Source: Ianthella basta
Lineage: Eukaryota > Porifera > Demospongiae > Verongiida > Ianthellidae
Length of the DNA stretch: 64,000 nucleotides
Assembly: GCA_964019415.1 (NCBI GenBank)
Contig: OZ025875.1
Coordinates: 4,587,411-4,651,410, forward strand
Direction: 5' to 3'
Position numbers and translations under genes: made by a program. Shown here piece after piece: positions 29,301 through 39,760 of this stretch (position 1 is the first letter of the stretch; every line of letters starts with the position of its first letter). The notes beneath the pieces were generated by a model. That model made no database searches. It was not told the origin of the DNA and saw nothing but the letters and a program-made list of their open reading frames with translations.

Positions 29301-32300
29301 ACACAAATATACATACAGCAGGATAGTAGCTTAATTCATGAGCCTGCATACATGCAGTAACTTTGCTGCATTCTAGTTTTGCATTCTAGTGCTAGTTCTT
29401 CTACTCATTGTGTAGCATGCAGAAGTCAGCAATGTACATGATTTGTGTATGCATGCACACACAGAAACACACATGTTCACTTTCCTGAAGTCTATACATG
29501 TATGCATGGTGTGCATACAGGCAGCTGAATGTCTACTGTTTGATTGATGCCTGGGAGCATGTGCAAAGTGAAGTGTTCATTCATGTTGCAGCATGCAAGC
29601 CAAGACAGGAGCAATGGGCAGTCCTTCATCTTGCTCCAGGGTGAAATGATTTCCAAAACATTTCATTCCTAGCTTCATTATGTACTAGAAAGCCTACAGA
29701 ACATTTGTACAGTTTGTATATGGCCCCATGAATATCAATAGTGATTATTATGAATATGATTACAGTGCAAGTTGCAATGCACACAGGCACTATATGCGCC
29801 AGTGCCACTAGGAGAAGAAACAGCGTATTATGTCTAGCTTGCACCTGTTACAAATCTCCGATGCATAACTAGCTATAGAGAAATTATGGCTCTGATATAT
29901 ATACTGTACATACCAAGGTAGGTTCTGTTTCAGAAAGCTGCCAAAAGCACAGGGCATTCTCAGCTTCTCCTAAAGTCTTTCACAAGTGCTCTAGGTGTGG
30001 TTTATGCCTGGTGACACCAACTGAAGAATTACAATGGGCATTGTGCATTGTCCCTTCAAGGTGTTGATTACATCAGATTTGATAAATGTGCATGCTGTAT
30101 ATAGCAGGACCTAGTTGCAAAGCAGATGGCAATTTGCAACAGCATCTACTGTATGTATGCATAACATGAAACCTATGATGGAAGGTCCATGCATCCATTG
30201 TGGCACTACTGTGTTTGGATGACTGATCACATAGTGCTTTGCAACTGGGGTAAGGAAGCGCACAACTAGTGGGTGCTCATATGTGTTTGTGCTTGATTAT
30301 GCCAGAGAGTGGAGTGCCATTGAGCACGATATCTTCACCATGACAGTATACCAATGTGTGTGCAATGCTTGTGAATACTGCAGTGTTGTGCAGTGGTCAA
30401 AGCCCATTGTATTGAGAAAAGAGTTGAACACTTACATACGTGTGAAAAGCATTTCATGCTAAATACATCTACATCAAACAATTTTATCCCATTTTTCCTT
30501 GATGCATCTAGCCAGCATGCACAAGCAAGTAATGTGTAATCATGGGATGCCATGAGCATATGCTGCCATGACATCGTACATCCACAAATGACACATGAAC
30601 GTGCTGCGAGAAAGAGTCACATGCTATGTGAACAGCAGCTGCATGGCAAGAAGTGTGTGAAAATGAGCAACAACTTTAGAACAAAATATACATTCTACAT
30701 GAAGCTGATTGGCTAACAATAAGAGCCCTGTGCTCCTGGGGAAGTCAAAGTATAGCAAAACTGGTGGTTATACAATATGTACCACAGTTTTCTCCTTTGA
30801 TGTATGGCTTCATCAAACAACAACTGTTTCTTTAACTCTTTACCGTCGAATGACACATTTACAGCACTCCAATCCTAAAGGTTCCATTTTTGTTTTTGAG
30901 GAAAAAGAGGTAATGTGCCTCTGTGATGAATAGTAACAATTTGTGATACACATTTCTGGATCAATTTTGACCAAATGTTTCATGTGTGGGCAGGAGGACA
31001 GGTCACTTGACACATGCAATGAATAAATTATATCTAATTGAAATTATGTTTTTAGATAATATTTCTGGGAGTTATAGTTAAGACCCAAAACCTTCAAGGA
31101 AACATCTTTGGTACATCTTCTAGAATTTAACAATCATTCATCTAGTTACAAACTTTAGAAGCAAAATTATTTGCTAAAAAGTGTTTTTTCAGCGCTTACA
31201 GTGTTTAGATAGAATCTTAGCAGTGAATATGAGTTAAGCTCCCGTAGTCTCCTAACAGATGCCTGGATAGTTGCACAATAACATGCCATATGTACCTCAG
31301 GTCTCTACTGTATAGTTTGCCCAATGCACCAATGATCATGCAATTGACATTAGAAATTTCACGAAATTTAAGACTGACATTCTTAAGCATGTTTTTTTTC
31401 TGGAAATGCTCATTCACAAGCTATTTTGGGTTTCAGTTGCACAGTAAAGAAAGATTCTTTCATTAGGTAGGTTGTTTGTGTACGAATTTTGAAATTTTCA
31501 TTGCACAGTAATAGCTGTGCGATCTCATTGTGGAACCTTTAGGATTGGAGCACTGTATGTGACATAAAACGCAATGTCGTTAACGCTGAACAACACATTT
31601 AGGTGTCATAACCGAAGAGGCCTGAAAACTATTGCATTTTCACTGGCCACAAGTCTAGGATGCAGACAACTGTTTTGCAAGACGTGTACCTATAATGGAG
31701 CTCAGCAAGCCTACTTTGTCTCCTGGTTGCACAAGCTGCGTGCAAGTAGCTGCTTTAGTTCGAGCGGAATTACACCATATCTTTCTCATCTGTAGTTGAA
31801 GACCAAGAAGACGCGCTGCGTAATAAATTGGTGAGTGACAGACACATCTTCCTGTGGTACTGCGGCAGCAGTTCATCTACATCATCACATTTCAGGGCCA
31901 AAAACAGGCTTGGAGAGTGGCAATGTGCGATGTCTTGCCAAGCGGCACAACGCATTCACGGGAAGAGTCCAGGCTGGGTCCAAATAGGCTGTTGAACATA
32001 ATGGAGCACATCGCACTACACTACCTACTTCTTATATTGTCATCCGGGTGAAGTAAGGGCCAGAAAGGGCAAAACATAGTGCGCAACATTTTTCATATGT
32101 GTAGCCATTTTTAACTTGGGCATTGTGGGGTATGGCGAGAATTATAAACTTTGACGCTATAAGGGTTAATTGACTACGGCCATACCCATAAATATGTACC
32201 CCTTACCTAACAACATGTCCACTTGAACCCATACTTGAACTACACCCAAAGAACACTAATTTTTTCTTGCTATGTACAGTATGCAGTGTACACAACGATG

Positions 32301-35300
32301 ACTCAACTTCGGGGACAAATGAACTGAGACAGAATAGTGACAACACTCTCACTCACATACATGACGTACATTCTGTGTGTTAGCTGAGTATACAGCCGAG
32401 TGACGAGTGATGTGGCAGCACCTGGCTTGCAGTGTACTGTGCCTTCAATCTCCTCCTGTGGAAAGCATAAGCCATGCTTAAAGAATATTCTCTCCAGCTG
32501 TTGCCAATTTCCCAACTTTGTGCTTATGGAGGTGCCATTGGTGTATGAATGCATCTGAATGTCTTGAGGATGGTACCACGACATAATTTCTGCTACTAGG
32601 TAACCATTGCTAAAATCTCTGCAGAAAGCAAACCACACAGACAGAAACAGTATACGCAAATCAACGCAATGATACTGTAATCAAGCAAATAAGTTGAAAT
32701 AAACACAACCCTGTCACAAAATGCACACACTGTAAACCTAGTTATTGGCATTGGCATTGGAGTCCAACAACAGCACATGCATTTTGACAGCACTGTTACA
32801 CACATATCCTAAGTTAACAGTACAGAACATACAGTATGTACAATAATCAAGTCATAATGGAAGTGACGGCTCAAAAGATAGGCAAGGAAGGAAAACTTGG
32901 CACCAGCTGGAATTGAACCCAGGACAATTTATGCTCTATTGCAGAGTTTTAGTCACCCAAGCCAACCTACCCAACCAGGGGGTTACAGTAGTCATCTGTA
33001 TTTGTCCGTCTCACCTTATTCTCGCCCTACAGCCTGCGAGGCAGCTTCAGAGTGCCACTAACAGCTTCAATGCAACAATCTTCCGCTAAAACAGCTGCAT
33101 TCGCGAGCTAGTAACTGGCTGTGTTTGGTCACCATTCAACAGTGCCAAATGGAGTAGAACTATATTGTGCAATGTACTTGACGCACCATGACGCAAGAAA
33201 AAACACCATGCAGCAATTACCACCTTGTTAGATTTGGTTGCGACAGATGCTACTTTTGTTCGTTAAATGCAATAGCCTGGATAGACCTACCACTGTGAAG
33301 CTATCGTTCTATGACGACGGTGCAATGTTCACCGAGCGACTTAAAAAAGACTAGCCAGCGAACATATTAGTTATACCGCAGTGCTTTAATGTATATGGAT
33401 TATATATGCATTCACCCTTGGGCCTCGCACGATATAATCTATGTACATCTCAACGCCGTGGTATAACTTATACATGTGTTATAATTATAGTACACTAAGC
33501 TGGCCTATATGCTTTTCATTTTGAGGCACAAGGGCACGAAGAACGCAGTTGATTCGCTGAACCCTGGAATGTTTGTTGCCAAGCACGTAGCAAATAAGAA
33601 GGAATGTGCAAGAACTCAGATGGATTCTTTGGTAGAAGGGCTCGCTGCTCTTATTCTCGCCACGGCCCGAGGAACATAATAACTATGCAGCTACTTCGAC
33701 TGCAATGAGATTCCTATGCGAAGGACATTTCATCATAGCAACCGTCATTCCAACATCTTGGGTCTCCGAAGACATTCAACAACAGGATGCAGGTTGGCAG
33801 TAAGTAGTCATGTACGCCAGATTTTAGTTTACCAAGTTTGGATTACTTGCAGAAAACATTATCTGAATTCACTGTAGCTACAAAATGGAGATGAAGCAGC
33901 CACAGTGTTGTCAAGAATGCCCCGCTTGCACGGAAATGCTTTAGCTTGTTGTAGTACTGTGCAGCAACAGAAACATGTTGTCTTCAGTAGAGAAATGGTC
34001 ACTTCCTGGCATTTCTTGCTTAATGATTTCACATCCACCATTCCTTTCTTGCATGAACATAGCATACACACAAGCAAGTCGTGCTCAATCATGGGATGTC
34101 ATGAGCATACACATGACATGGTGACACATGCACATTCTGCGAGAAAGTGATGCATGCAATGTGGACAGCAGCTGCTCAACACAAAGTTGTGAAAAATGAA
34201 CAACAATTTCAAAATAGAGTAAACTTTGGACATGAGGCAGATTGGTTGAAAATAAGAGCCCAGAGCTCCTGGAAAACATATAACCCGGCTAGTTGGGGTA
34301 TATACAATATATAACCCAGTCAAAATTTTTCTACTAAAATATTAAGGATATAGGGATGGCATAAACAGGAAAAACTGTTACACAATGGAGCATTAACCAT
34401 GGGCGCACAGTATAGTCTTACACCCTTGAATGTAGGGACCATGGTTCTTCGATAATGGCTGCGCCCGAATCGGAGGACTTCACTCTGCTGCCTAGAATAC
34501 ATGACACAGGAGTAACGTAGAAACTGGTGAGCGTTATGATATGTGCACGCTGGCAATTTTTAACTGTCTGTAGCGTTGAAAAGCTTAGTGCACATAGTTG
34601 CCCTTCTAAATGCTCTTCAGAACCTCGCTCATGCGTACTGAGCTGTAGCAAACTATGTACGTAGCTTTTGCCACCACAGAAGACTAGCTACTACGAGACT
34701 ATCACCAGCAGTGGATTGTAACACTACTTTAGGTGGACGAGGAAGCAAGTACTTGGAAGTTCTGTGTAGTGTCCATGCAGACAAATGGCTGCAACCTCTT
34801 TGGGTTGCCAAACGTGGACCTGAATGGGCCAGTTCAGGCTGATAAAAATTGCCACCAGAATACGTTTGGTTGCCAAATTGGTCCAGGGGACTGGTTCTGG
34901 TCAGGAACAGTTTTCCCATGACAAGACCACTCCTGATTCCTGGTGACATCTCTTATGCTGTACATGACTGACTAACCGGATCATTTAGTGTTACTACAGT
35001 CCTTCTCATAATTTCATGTTTGAATTAAAGTAAGCTGGGGTAATTTAGTCACGATCTTGACTCTTCTTCATTCACAATGGACGTTTAGCACAACAAAATA
35101 CCACCAGTATACAGCCTTTTTAGTGCACTCTCTAACACCATTCAGGAGTGAGTGTGCTCCTCAATACGTAGTTGTAGACTCACCTGACTGAATTACCTCG
35201 GTTTGAAATAGTGACAAAATTACCCTGGTTACTCCTGAACAGAAGTAAGAGCCAGCGAAAGAACCGTTTATGAAGAAGGAGGCTTTCAGAGCTAACCTTA

Positions 35301-38300
35301 CTTCCAAGTGCAAGCACGCTGTCGGATAGAAAGCATCGACGTCATTTTCCGTGTTTCGCCGTCTGTTTCTTCTTCTTCTCCATCAGCTGTAGCTCATGAA
35401 TGACAAGGAGTAAGATAACAATTCATCACAATTCTTCTGACCCCCTTCCTGGATAGTGCCTTTTGTAGGTTATGGAATGCTGCAGGGCAGTCTGACATGT
35501 GGCGATTCTCCAGTCTACAATGTCCATAGCCACGGGGACAACCACCATTTTTACATGACATAATTGACAACTGGTTGCAACCGGCCTGCATTGTTTGTTT
35601 CTCTGGTCACCTAATCCTTTCAGTTGCGTTTCAATCATTAGTTCCACAACACAGTCAGATGTTCCAGGGTGCGTGCCATTCGGCAGCCATTTTCACTTAC
35701 TGCGTGGTTGCATTTGGCCGCCATTTCTGCATTCATTTGACAGTGCAGAGCTAGCTGTCATTTCCGGTTCCACTCCACAGTCACCTTGCATTCAAGGGTG
35801 TAGGTATAGTGCAGCTCTTTTGTATGCATGCAGGGCCCGCCTGTGGTGTCGGTATGTATATATAGCTATAGCCAATCCCCCGAGACAGTGAGTCAGAGTG
35901 GCAGCAAAGTATGATTGGATTGTGGGAGTAACTCCGTGACGAAGCCAGTCTTGCCTACTGCCACGATTTCATGACTAAAGTTCTTTTTTTGGGGGGGGGG
36001 GGGCTACAGCCCCCTAGCCATCTGTTCTGCTGTCCTAGTCTTATCACAGCTAAGTCTGCAACATGATAGCCTATCCAAACAGAAGTAATACTTCTTGCAA
36101 CCACCCACCACAGCCTACCCTAGGTTGCCCACCCAGCCACATCCCGCAATGTGCTACACACCCTACCATGCATTCGGGGCACTTTCCTTTGTTGTCACTG
36201 TTGTTTGTAAGCCTTTCAAGTAGATTAGCTGTTGCCCATGTGCAATTTGCCTTCCATAAAAAGTCAGGAAAGAAGGGTGTGTAAAAATGTTTTCTCCAAA
36301 AACAAGGGCAGATGTAGGATGGTGCAGTGTGTCTCTGGAGTGCCTGACAAACCACCTGGCGGAAAAACTGTAGGAACAAGGAGGAGGGTCGGTCCATGCA
36401 AAGAGCGGGGCCAGCCCTGTCCACGCAAAACCCGGGTCATTAACATTCGTTGATTTTGAACACATTTGCACCATCCCTACATGTGGCAACATATTTCTGC
36501 GGTCTTGCTGCCATCCCCTATTTCTCTGCCTGCATGTTGCTATGCAATTGTGAGTGTGCAATAACAAGCTAAAGGGCTGCTACGCACGACTAAAATTACA
36601 TGCCTATTCCAGCTATACATCTTCCCATGTACACAAACTGCATGCATATATACACCCATGCACATGACTAAAGCGCTGATTAGGAAAGGCTATACAGCTA
36701 TATAGCAATTGCAGAATTGCTACACCGTGGCGTGGCATGTTCTGATATACTGTAAGACACTAGCTACCTGGATATACGTAAGATTGAACTACACAAATGT
36801 TGGCAGTGAAGTGTACAATGTTCGTGTTGGCCTAGAGCTAAACAGTGTGGGCACAAAAGTAGGTGTGGTGGTCTGCAGGCAGCAATGTAGTGAACAGCTA
36901 TGGTAGGCATTGACACTGCAGTTGAGCTTAGTGGTTTGCCGGGGTCTCATGGCAGAGCGAGATCGCTACATAAGAGACGAACCCAAAGAATATGACACCT
37001 GTAACTCATTCTTACATAGAAACATATAATGAATTGGAAGAGTAGGAGGCCCTAGAGCATTCTAGTATGGTCATGGCATCCTGGTATCCTCTAGAGCACA
37101 GCATAGTAGATTGAATAGCAAGCAATTTGCAGGGATTCATCTGGTGGAAATGAAGATAGAGCACAGCAAAGCAGAGAGATGGGCAACTTGTAAGACTGCA
37201 TGTACCTGTTGGTGTAAAGGGGAAGCTGAATAGCCAGAATGGTTATGCAGTAGTAGGAGGCGTGGCAAAATGTTGCCAGATGTAGGGATAGTGCAAATGT
37301 AATCCAAATCAGTGAATGTTAATGACCTGAGTTTTGCGTGGACAGGCTGCCCCCCCCCCCCTTTTGCATGGACTGGCCCTCCTCCTTGTTCCTACGTTTT
37401 TTCCACCAGGTGATTTGTCATGCGCTCCAGAGACACACTGCACCATCCCTACATCTGCCCTTGCTTTTGGAGGAAACATTTTTACACACCCTTATCCTGT
37501 ACGTGTTCATCATAGATATTGTGTAGAATATCTATGGTGTTCATTAACTTAAGGTCACGTGGGGTAACTTCGCGAATGGGGCAACTTCGTAAACTTTGAA
37601 TTCCAATGGCTGTAACTTAGCGATTGTACCGGCGATCTAGTTGTACTCTGGCACACAGCATGCTGACTTTATAGTGAATCATCCACCAGGGCTCTGAGCC
37701 GCTGCGATTCTTTCTTGCTGCGACAGGAGAACAACTTGCGTTCCGGGTACGGCAAATTCAGGGAAAAACTTTAGTTTTAGCTCTATCTCACTCAGCACAT
37801 GCAAAACTGCAACAAAACGTACTTCATCAGTTACATATAACCTGTGTGTAGACTGCATTACCACTAGTAAGCCAGGTACGCACCAAAACGAGCAGTCTCA
37901 GGCTCGATCTTTCAAATAGATGGTACCGCATCGGGTATGCTGTCGAATGACGGCGTTATTAACCGTGTACAAGCTGATTTTGTATTGAATCCACAAGAAT
38001 GATAGGCCACAGGCTCAGTTTCATTGTCTAGTCCCATCTCCTCTGGAATGAAGCCAATTCCTTCACCGTTCCTTATATATTGTGTATAGCCGCCATTTTC
38101 ACGAAGTTACCCCACCTACTATTTTACGATCGTTGTCACATTTCTGCTGATATCTTGGGAAATATTAGCTCAATTTACTTCAGTTTTGGTGTACGCCTTG
38201 GCACTAGATGCCAGTAGCTGGAAAATAAGTCGGGCATTCGCCGCTTTTCAAATGTTGGAATTACGCAGCTATAAATAAAGTTTTCACGGAGTTACCCCAT

Positions 38301-38449
38301 TTTACCTTACTGCAAAAGTACAATTGCGAGCACAAACACCCTTATCCTTTTATCATAGTTGGTAAAGCAAACCTTTTAACATTCTTCAGTGGATGTGTCA
38401 AATCCAAGCTCTGGATCCATTTAATAACCTCTCGTGGTAAACCACTCAT
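26378..38449 (-). CDS. SPATA4-type calponin-homology (CH_2) gene, N-terminal exons
   Basis: Members of this CH-like family are sperm and cilium/microtubule associated. Exons in transcript order: 38449-38373, 32618-32370, 27982-27886, 26521-26453 (492 bases, 164 codons, all phases agree); a 12-base microexon at 26389-26378 with proper AG/GT sites is possible. The start reads [19 protein letters not shown]; the second exon has [35 protein letters not shown] and [10 protein letters not shown]; the third [19 protein letters not shown]; the fourth [18 protein letters not shown]. These follow the order of vertebrate SPATA4 as I know it. Family members are about 300 residues, so the C-terminal part is missing or was not found. 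An X-box lies 20 bases upstream of the ATG. Confidence 0.75.
26793..26806. promoter_or_regulatory. 14-bp palindrome with E-box core
   Basis: GAGTCACGTGACTC is a perfect palindrome centred on CACGTG, the site of bHLH-zip factors. It is intronic in the SPATA4-type gene; function unknown. Confidence 0.3.
27100..27243. repeat. Fold-back of two hammerhead-like motifs
   Basis: Arms 27100-27159 and 27186-27243 are inverted with about 85% match. Each arm read outward gives CTGAAGA, a GGCCTC/TGTGGCC-type hairpin (degenerate in the right arm), AAAAC, ATTCTG, so the CUGANGA...(G/A)AAAC core occurs twice, head to head. Confidence 0.65.
28646..28928 (-). pseudogene. Decayed coding sequence, family unknown
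   Basis: One minus-strand frame reads [32 protein letters not shown], a TGA, then [19 protein letters not shown] and [18 protein letters not shown] to a TAG, about 90 codons broken by a single stop. Amino-acid texture is protein-like on both sides of the stop, suggesting a dead gene or transposon piece. An upstream 63-codon frame (29174-28983, [14 protein letters not shown] onward) may be related. I do not recognise it. Confidence 0.35.
30340..30770. repeat. Dispersed repeat, copy A
   Basis: Closely resembles 33900-34310 over about 400 bases: shared words include AATCATGGGATG, CATGAGCATA, GCGAGAAAG, ACAGCAGCTG and AATAAGAGCCC. Both copies lie in introns of the SPATA4-type gene in the same orientation. 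No coding content is assigned. Confidence 0.7.
30832..31583. mobile_element. TTAA-flanked TIR element (piggyBac-like MITE?)
   Basis: Outer ends read TTAACTCTTTACCGTC (30832) and, inverted, TTAACGACATTGCG (31583). Inner parts of both arms share GACACAT and then GCTCCAATCCTAAAGGTTCCA-type sequence in inverted order (to about 30888 and from about 31531). TTAA at both borders is the target duplication of piggyBac elements. The interior, about 640 bases, has no recognisable transposase. Confidence 0.55.
32899..32972 (-). repeat. tRNA-like sequence (SINE head or tRNA relic)
   Basis: On the minus strand: TGGCTTGGGTGAC (A-box-like), a CTCT/AGAG anticodon-arm-like hairpin, then GGGTTCAATTCC (B-box-like) and a CTGGTGCC end followed by AAGTTTTCC. 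The last 30 bases resemble the tRNA-like core at 5753-5813 (TCCTGGGTT...CAGC.GGTGCCA). The acceptor stem is poor, so it is not a functional tRNA. Confidence 0.5.
33509..33679 (+). CDS. Short ORF, 56 residues, unknown
   Basis: ATG at 33509 opens a 56-codon frame ending TAA at 33677-33679. It reads [20 protein letters not shown], then [17 protein letters not shown] and a hydrophobic, alanine-rich end ([13 protein letters not shown]). There are no splice partners and no family match. It lies inside a minus-strand intron; it may be chance or part of an unrecognised repeat. Confidence 0.25.
   Translation: MLFILRHKGTKNAVDSLNPGMFVAKHVANKKECARTQMDSLVEGLAALILATARGT
33900..34310. repeat. Dispersed repeat, copy B
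   Basis: Partner of 30340-30770 in direct orientation. It continues at its right end into a block at about 34320-34440 that itself resembles the small TIR element at 43506-43675, so several repeats are nested here. Confidence 0.65.
36273..37493. repeat. Long inverted repeat, arms about 220 bp
   Basis: Arms 36273-36495 and 37265-37493 are inverted copies, very roughly 85-90% alike by eye, separated by about 770 bases. Both begin AAGGGTGTGTAAAAATGTTT at the outer end and share GGGCAGATGTAGG, GTGTCTCTGGAG and CATTAACATTC. The right arm has a C10 run where the left has a mixed stretch. This is either a long-TIR transposon or two repeats inserted in opposite directions; no target duplication is evident. 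Confidence 0.75.
37550..38309. mobile_element. TIR element (760 bp) with GGGGTAACT ends
   Basis: The left end reads TAAGGTCACGTGGGGTAACT and the right end is its inverted relative (AGTTACCCCATTTTACCTTA), about 28 bases with a few differences. A third, internal copy of the end (AAGTTACCCCAC) is near 38105. No transposase. It ends about 60 bases from the first exon of the SPATA4-type gene. Confidence 0.6.
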
Positions 38450-38469
38450 CCTCTCGCTGGTACCTTTCC

Positions 38470-38483
38470 GTTGCTGTAGCAAC
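38470..38483. promoter_or_regulatory. RFX X-box upstream of the SPATA4-type gene
   Basis: GTTGCTGTAGCAAC is a perfect palindromic X-box (RYYNYY, two bases, RRNRAC). It ends 20 bases upstream of the minus-strand ATG at 38449. RFX factors drive ciliary and sperm-tail genes through such sites placed close to the start, matching the family of this gene. Confidence 0.65.
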
Positions 38484-38530
38484 ACACCCTGTGTTAATTG
38501 CGCAATCTCAAAATGGTGTCAGCCACTGCC

Positions 38531-38618
38531 CCCGAAGTAGCCTCGCGTAGCCAGTCCCTATTTCATCTCCCCCGAGGAAAATGAAATAGGGACTGGCTAC
38601 GCGAGGCTATGCCCGAAG
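38531..38618. mobile_element. Miniature hairpin element with 29-bp perfect arms
   Basis: Arms 38538-38566 and 38581-38609 are perfectly inverted (starting TAGCCTCGCGTAGCCAG) around a 14-base loop. The 7-mer CCCGAAG flanks it at 38531-38537 and 38612-38618, a probable target duplication. It sits some 90 bases upstream of the SPATA4-type ATG, next to the X-box. Confidence 0.75.
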
Positions 38619-38962
38619 CCTATAAGCCAGAGAACTGACAAAAGGGTGATGGTAAAACCGAGAGGAGAGACGGCCGCTTTTCAAATTGAGACAGGATGAT
38701 GGCGTGGAGTGGCCAGAGAAGACAGAATATGCAGAGTGTGGAAAGACGAGGTAGAGGATGTGAGCATTGGCTGCTGAGGTGTGAAACATGGAAGACCCAC
38801 AGAGAGCCATTAATAGCAATGGTGCAAGAACACTATGAAAGTTGACCAGAACAACTTGGCTGCCGTCATATTATCTCTTGCATGCTACATTGGGCTAACC
38901 TGGTTCTAGTGCCTTCGGACATGGTGCATCTTAATCATTGAATTGAATTGAATTGAATATTA

Positions 38963-39009
38963 TAGCTGCTAGCCCCACTTTGTCATGACAAAGTAGGGGC
39001 TAGCGGCTA
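38963..39009. mobile_element. Minimal palindromic copy of the 13.7-kb MITE
   Basis: TAGCTGCTAGCCCCACTTTG, a short centre and then the inverted partner CAAAGTAGGGGCTAGCGGCTA: the terminal repeats of the 13680-14136 element joined directly with the interior gone. Confidence 0.7.
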
Positions 39010-39563
39010 CACTACATTGCCCGGCGTCACGTCTTCACTGCATCTTCCAATGTCTCCCCCAGCTATTAATTTCCCTGTGTTTCTTAACTCGCCTTGGTGT
39101 ATGTATGCTACCCCTAGCATAGTCTCGTTTCTAGAGTCGCCTCCGCCATTCAGCCAAAATGGAAGAATGGCGGAGGTGGGTCTGGGAACAAGGATACCCC
39201 TAGTGGGCTACTGTGACATCCATCGACCCTGCTGTAACAAGCATTCCGAGTCACTACATGATGATAGTCATTTCAGACCATTTCTCCTCAAAGTTGACTG
39301 TGAACTGTGACCTATGTATAAGAACTTAGTAACTATATGTATGTCCTGCATGACGATATAGCTAGTAGTATTAGTAGCATAGTTAATAGTATGGTAGTAT
39401 TCATACTATCTATAGGATGCAGGGTTGACACAAAAAGAACAGTTATGGCATGTGAAGGCTTTAACACAGGAGAGCATTAACCATGGTCTAATGGTCATGG
39501 TCATACATGGCCCCTACATGCAAGAATGTTGTACTGTACATACATATATATATATGTATATAG

Positions 39564-39760
39564 ACCACCAGTACAAGTTACAGTAGCCACCACCACATGT
39601 GCCATTAGAGTAACTGTGCCAGTTGGTCATAGATGACCACCAGCGCAAGTTACAGTGGGCCCAGGGCAGCACACGCACCATTCACACCACCACATGTGCC
39701 AGAAAGTAAATTCGCTCAATGGCTGAAGAAAAAGGCCACCAGCGCAAGTTACAACTGGTC
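39564..39760. repeat. Degenerate tandem repeat, unit about 90-100 bp
   Basis: The unit begins GACCACCAG(C/T)(G/A)CAAGTTACA and occurs at about 39564, 39636 and 39733; the segment CACCACATGTGCCA(T/G) also recurs. Roughly two and a half diverged units. Confidence 0.55.

Larger units (their letters stand above)
27983..32369. other. SPATA4-type gene intron
   Basis: It holds a short inverted block near 28184-28215 (AGGAAAGCC...GGCTTTCCT), a degenerate minus-strand frame at 28646-28928, a block shared with 33.9-34.3 kb, and a TTAA-flanked element at 30832-31583. No exon of the enclosing gene is seen. Confidence 0.45.
32619..38372. other. First intron of the SPATA4-type gene
   Basis: About 5.7 kb. 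It contains the second tRNA-like sequence, a 56-codon ORF, repeat copy B, a long inverted repeat and a TIR element, each listed. At 35590-35740 a block resembles 48650-48830 (both near GCAGCCATTT and TCAGATG words), another dispersed repeat. Coding-like frames near 34.7-34.9 kb and 35.35-35.4 kb have no family match. Confidence 0.4.

Noticed and set aside
25767-32169. Candidate 6.4-kb piggyBac element with GGGTTAA/TTAACCC borders
   Set aside because: The interval contains two SPATA4-type exons that join in phase with exons outside it, and no transposase is visible; the end similarity is short.
34653-34949. 98-codon minus-strand frame and 62-codon + frame at the same place
   Set aside because: Both look protein-like in part, but neither has a family, start context or splice partners; strand cannot be decided.
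39564-39760. CRISPR-like or coding repeat array
   Set aside because: Units are about 90-100 bp, diverged and not spaced by unique spacers; a plain degenerate tandem repeat in an animal genome.
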